NCBI GenBank assembly: GCA_035691065.1
Contig: DASSJT010000166.1
Location: 1 to 8,002, forward strand
Source of the DNA: DASSJT01 sp035691065
Lineage (GTDB): Bacteria; Actinomycetota; Actinomycetes; Actinomycetales; Dermatophilaceae
DNA length: 8,002 bases
Direction of reading: 5' to 3'
This document shows, piece after piece, positions 5,042-8,002 of the stretch. Positions within the stretch are counted from its first letter, which is position 1, and each line of letters opens with the position of its first letter. A model generated the notes under the pieces. That model saw nothing but the letters and a program-made list of their open reading frames with translations. It made no database searches and was not told the origin of the DNA. The position numbers were made by a program, and so were the translations under genes.

Positions 5042-7696
5042 TTGGCGGTACGGCGCACGTCCAGGCGCGCACCCGGTGGAGACCTGGCGTCCTCGTTCTT
5101 CGGCTCGAGGCTCAAGGTCCCCGCGGTGCCCCAGCACTACCTGCGCCGGCCACGCCTGCTCCGACTGCTGGACGAGGCGACAAAGGCACCGATCACGTCG
5201 GTGGTGGCGCCGGCGGGGTCGGGCAAGACGTCCCTGCTCGTCGACTGGTGCTCATCGTCCACCGAGCCGAAGGCGTGGCTGTCGTTGGACGAGACCGACC
5301 GGGACGGCGTCCAGTTCTGGACCGCGGTGACTGCCGCGCTCGCGGAGCTGGTCGAGGGTCTCGGCGTCCGTGCCTTCCCGACAAAGGGTCCGGGATCGCT
5401 CCTGGAGGCCGTGGCGACGCTCGTGGCCGCGATCGAGGCGGGCGAGGAGCATCCGGCATCTGCGCTGCTCGTGCTGGACGACGTCCACCTGATCGACCAC
5501 GACGAGGCCATCGTGGCCTCGTTGGCGCTCTTCTTGAGGTCGATGCCGGGCTGGCTGCACGTCGTGCTGCTGTCGCGTCGCACACCCAAGCTCCCCATCG
5601 ACCGACTCCGCGCCCGTGGACAGCTCGGAGAGGTCGCCTTCGCCGAGCTGCGGTTCTCGGACGAGGAGGCCGAGGAGCTGCTGGTCAGGCTGGTGCCGTC
5701 AATGGCGCGGGACGAGCTCAGGGTGGTCGTCGGTGCGGCCGACGGCTGGGCGGCAGGGCTCCAGCTCACCGCGCTCGCCGCCCGCTCGGAGCAGGCCCAG
5801 CCAGGCTCCGCACCGCACAGCGGCACCCGGGACCTCCTGTTCTCCGACTACGTCTGGAACGAGCTGCTCTCGGCCGAGAGCTCGGACGTCGTCGACGCGC
5901 TGCTTGGCACCTCGGTGGTCACCCGCATCAACCCCGCACTCGCGGCTGCCCTGACCGGGCGCGCAGACGCCGGCGAGCTGCTCGTCGAGGCGCAGGCGCG
6001 TGGCCTCTTCGTCACCAGGCTCGGTCCGTCCGGTTGGCTCGAGGTGCACGCGGTGGTCCGGGAGCAGCTGCTCGCGGAGGTGGCCAGACGTTCACCGGGC
6101 CGCGTGGAAGCCCAGCACGCCCTCGCCGCGCGTTGGTTCGAGGACGCAGGAGAGGTGACGGCCGCCCTGGAGCACTGGCTCCATGCGGGGCGACCTCGAG
6201 AGGCTCTACGGCTGCTCTCGGAGCACGTCGCAGTGCTGTACGACACCGGCCGGGAGGCGACGATCGCACGCACCCTCTCCCGCATTCCGCAGAACGTCGC
6301 ATCGGCCGACCTCGAGGCCAGGATCGATTTCGCCTGGTGCCAGCTGCTCGTGGACAAGCACCGGTTCCTGGAGCACGTGTCCCAGGCGGCCGCCAGCCTG
6401 GAGCGGTCTGGGGACCCGGCCACGGCGCCGGCCGCGCGCCTCGGGGTGCTGCAGGCGATCGCCACGACGATCACCGGGGACTGGGCCGCAGGCAGCCGGC
6501 GCGCCACCGAAGCCATGAACGCCCTGGGTGGGGTGAGCGCGACGGATCCGTTGGGGAGGTTCGGGTGGAACCTGGTGGCACGCGACGTGGCGCTCTCCGA
6601 GTGCTGGGAGGATGCGCTGCCGCAGCTCGAGGGGGTGCGCCTCGAGCTGGGTCCGGACCCGGAGCGACGGCTCGCCTACGAAGGCACGCGCGCCCTGGGT
6701 GAGGTGCTCGCCGGGCGCCCGGTGGACGCGCTGCGCATCGCCGCCGGCGTCTGGGAGATCGCCGCCGTTAACTCGATGACGATCCTGCGCGCCGAGCTGG
6801 ACATAGCCCAGGCACTCGCACACCGCGAGCTCGGCGATCGCCCTCGCGCTGTCACCGAGCTGGCCACCCTGGCAGAGGCGACGACCGGACCTGTGGCCCA
6901 TGCCCAGGCCCTGGCCATGCTGGAGCTGACCCAGCTGAGGCTCGACGAAGGCGATCTCGAGGCGGCGGACGTGGCCTTCGAGCGTGCCAACGAGTTCGTG
7001 CGCAGCGAGTTCTCCGGTGTCGGTGGGCTCGACTGGCTGGCCCGCACCGGGACCCGGATCGCACTGGCCGCCGGCGAGGCGGCGGTGGCCCGGAGCTGGT
7101 CCGAACAGGTCACCGACCCGTTCTGGCGCGCGGTGGGGTTCGCGCGGGTCCAGCTCTTCGACGGCCGACCCGCAGACGCTGCCGCCGAGCTGGAGCAGGC
7201 CGTGCCCCGCTGCCTCCGCCACGAGGTGGTCCTCGAGCTGCTGCGGGCGCGGGCGGCGCACGACAGCTCGGCTGCCGTCGACCATGCGGTCAGGGCTGTC
7301 GAGCGTGCCTGTGGTGCCGGGCTCGTCCAGACGGTGGCGTCCGAGGGTCCCGACGTCCTTGCGCTGCTGGAGGTCCATGCCTGGAGTGCACCCAGGGAAT
7401 GGCTCGACCGCATCCGGCGGGCAGCCGGTCCTCCGTCCGGGTTGTTCGTGGACCCGAGCCCACCGGGCGAGCACCTGACCGATCGTGAGGTCCAGGTTCT
7501 GAAGATGTTGCCGAGCCGACTCACGCTGCGCGAGATCGCCGACGAGCTGTTCATCTCGGTGAACACGCTGAAGTTCCATCTGCGGCTGGTGTACCGCAAG
7601 CTGGGAGTCGCCTCGCGTGCCGAGGCCGCCGAGGTGGCACGCGGCATGGCGAGCCCGGGCCGGAGTCATGCGGGCCCGGTGGTGGCGAGACGCTGA
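5042..7696 (+). CDS. LuxR-family transcriptional regulator, LAL/MalT-like STAND ATPase
   Basis: This is a large ATP-dependent transcription regulator of 884 residues (E. coli MalT has 901). Domains in order: a P-loop NTPase with Walker A APAGSGKT (56-63), Walker B LLVLDDVH (142-149) and a sensor-like LLSRRTP (176-182); a winged-helix/helical segment (about 230-360); an alpha-helical TPR-like region (about 360-790) that in MalT-type proteins binds the inducer; and a LuxR helix-turn-helix (about 812-866: LTDREVQVLK, LREIADELFISVNTLKFHL, YRKLGV). In the recognition helix Phe845 sits where many LuxR proteins have Thr or Ser (NTVKTHL). The start is TTG with GGAGGG 5 nt upstream. Divergence from the permease-dipeptidase operon makes it the likely regulator of that operon. 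In the known mechanism, ATP and inducer drive oligomerisation and promoter activation; the inducer here is unknown, perhaps the peptide or amino acid handled by the operon. Confidence 0.94.
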   Translation: MAVRRTSRRAPGGDLASSFFGSRLKVPAVPQHYLRRPRLLRLLDEATKAPITSVVAPAGSGKTSLLVDWCSSSTEPKAWLSLDETDRDGVQFWTAVTAALAELVEGLGVRAFPTKGPGSLLEAVATLVAAIEAGEEHPASALLVLDDVHLIDHDEAIVASLALFLRSMPGWLHVVLLSRRTPKLPIDRLRARGQLGEVAFAELRFSDEEAEELLVRLVPSMARDELRVVVGAADGWAAGLQLTALAARSEQAQPGSAPHSGTRDLLFSDYVWNELLSAESSDVVDALLGTSVVTRINPALAAALTGRADAGELLVEAQARGLFVTRLGPSGWLEVHAVVREQLLAEVARRSPGRVEAQHALAARWFEDAGEVTAALEHWLHAGRPREALRLLSEHVAVLYDTGREATIARTLSRIPQNVASADLEARIDFAWCQLLVDKHRFLEHVSQAAASLERSGDPATAPAARLGVLQAIATTITGDWAAGSRRATEAMNALGGVSATDPLGRFGWNLVARDVALSECWEDALPQLEGVRLELGPDPERRLAYEGTRALGEVLAGRPVDALRIAAGVWEIAAVNSMTILRAELDIAQALAHRELGDRPRAVTELATLAEATTGPVAHAQALAMLELTQLRLDEGDLEAADVAFERANEFVRSEFSGVGGLDWLARTGTRIALAAGEAAVARSWSEQVTDPFWRAVGFARVQLFDGRPADAAAELEQAVPRCLRHEVVLELLRARAAHDSSAAVDHAVRAVERACGAGLVQTVASEGPDVLALLEVHAWSAPREWLDRIRRAAGPPSGLFVDPSPPGEHLTDREVQVLKMLPSRLTLREIADELFISVNTLKFHLRLVYRKLGVASRAEAAEVARGMASPGRSHAGPVVARR

Positions 7697-7716
7697 CGGG
7701 GCCTCGCCGTACACAT

Positions 7717-7728
7717 GCCGGGCCCGGC
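7717..7728. terminator. Perfect 12-bp palindrome after the LAL regulator, possible terminator part
   Basis: GCCGGGCCCGGC lies 20 bases past the regulator's stop codon. It is flanked by ACACA (7711-7715) and TGTGT (7736-7740), which could close a larger hairpin. GGCCCGGCC (7721-7729) can instead pair with GGCCGGGCC (7781-7789). No T tract follows, so its role as a terminator is uncertain. Confidence 0.35.
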
Positions 7729-7759
7729 CGTCCAGTGTGTGCCCGCCTCACCCATTGCA

Positions 7760-7778
7760 GGGTGGTGTCACACCACCC
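7760..7778. promoter_or_regulatory. Perfect 19-bp inverted repeat: operator or hairpin
   Basis: GGGTGGTGTCACACCACCC is a perfect 9-1-9 dyad (or an 8-bp stem with a TCA loop in RNA). It ends next to a GAGG (7779-7782) that could serve as Shine-Dalgarno for the gene starting at 7793, and begins 63 bases after the regulator's stop. It may be a terminator hairpin for the upstream gene, or an operator or translational control element for the downstream gene. A T tract is absent, which favours the latter slightly. Confidence 0.5.
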
Positions 7779-7792
7779 GAGGCCGGGCCACG

Positions 7793-8002
7793 ATGACCGC
7801 GTGCGTCCCACAGAGCTCGTCCTCCCGCGATCCGATGGCTGAGCCAGCCCAGCGGCGCTCTCCGGATGCGGCCAGCGACACCGACACCGACCTCGTCGAG
7901 TACCTCGTCGTCGTCGTACCGGACCTCGGCTCCCTCAGGACCGTGACCCCGGCACTCGCCGACCTGGTCGCGTCCGCGGCCATCCGCATCCTCGACCTCG
8001 TC
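7793..8002 (+). CDS. Partial gene, DUF6325-like small protein (N-terminal 70 codons)
   Basis: An open frame runs to the window edge with no stop. From the inner ATG (7835) the protein begins MAEPAQRRSPDAAS, followed by a Thr/Asp stretch (DTDTDL), then VEYLVVVVPDL, TPALADLVA and AIRILDLV. That last part resembles the beginning of DUF6325-family proteins of actinobacteria (a VDYLVVEFP-like strand, a PALADLV helix, then IRVLDLV), as I recall the family. No biochemical function is known to me for it. Two in-frame ATGs are possible: 7793, with GAGG 10 nt upstream, and 7835, which has no visible Shine-Dalgarno but would remove a low-conservation 14-residue leader. The former is listed, with modest confidence in the start. 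It reads in the same direction as the LAL regulator but is separated by palindromes, so it is probably an independent unit. Confidence 0.6.
   Translation, partial: MTACVPQSSSSRDPMAEPAQRRSPDAASDTDTDLVEYLVVVVPDLGSLRTVTPALADLVASAAIRILDLV

Noticed and set aside
4828..5115. Upstream extension of the permease reading frame (96 extra residues)
   Set aside because: It is Pro/Arg-rich, has no membrane segment or family similarity, would overlap the start of the divergent regulator, and is less consistent with permease length than the ATG at 4827.
5023..6702. 559-codon + strand open frame overlapping the regulator gene
   Set aside because: It is Arg/Gly/Ala-rich with no domain and lies inside the regulator, whose frame carries Walker A/B and a LuxR HTH. 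It is a GC-driven shadow.
6206..7714. 502-codon - strand open frame antisense to the regulator
   Set aside because: Its composition is low-complexity (Arg, Gly, His, Gln, Pro) with no recognisable motif, and it is fully antisense to the conserved HTH and TPR region.
7768..7989. 73-codon - strand open frame at the right edge
   Set aside because: It is antisense to the DUF6325-like frame, with a Ser/Arg/Thr-rich translation and no motif.

Overview
The window is GC-rich DNA from an actinomycete (Actinomycetota; the gene content would suit a Nocardioides-like genus, but genus is inference). Support comes from the strong G/C bias at third codon positions, long antisense shadow ORFs, a TTG start with a strong Shine-Dalgarno, and an actinobacterial MalT-like LuxR regulator. 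I see no mobile element, CRISPR array or sign of recent transfer.

Layout: (1) 58-140, a tRNA-Tyr(GUA) gene on the + strand, followed by an imperfect hairpin that may end both it and the convergent operon. (2) 191-4827, a tightly packed four-gene operon on the - strand. In transcription order it encodes a GadC-like APC amino-acid permease, a 148-residue single-pass membrane protein of unknown function, an M20 metallo-dipeptidase and a ThrE-type threonine/serine exporter. The junctions are a 4-base ATGA overlap, a stop codon separated from the next start by 0-3 bases, and a gap of about 20 bases. (3) 4828-5041, a divergent intergenic region with several inverted repeats. (4) 5042-7696, on the + strand, an 884-residue STAND ATPase with a C-terminal LuxR helix-turn-helix (LAL/MalT type), the obvious candidate regulator of the operon. 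(5) 7697-7792, a short spacer crowded with palindromes, including a perfect 19-bp dyad. (6) 7793 to the window edge, the start of a + strand gene that looks like the DUF6325 family.

Working hypothesis: the operon takes up a peptide or amide-linked amino-acid compound (permease), hydrolyses it in the cytoplasm (M20 enzyme) and releases surplus product amino acid (ThrE, or product exchange through the permease). The large ATP-dependent regulator would sense the inducer. The small membrane protein is co-translated between transporter and hydrolase and is the least explained part. Each family call rests on visible motifs; the joint pathway and the substrate are inference.
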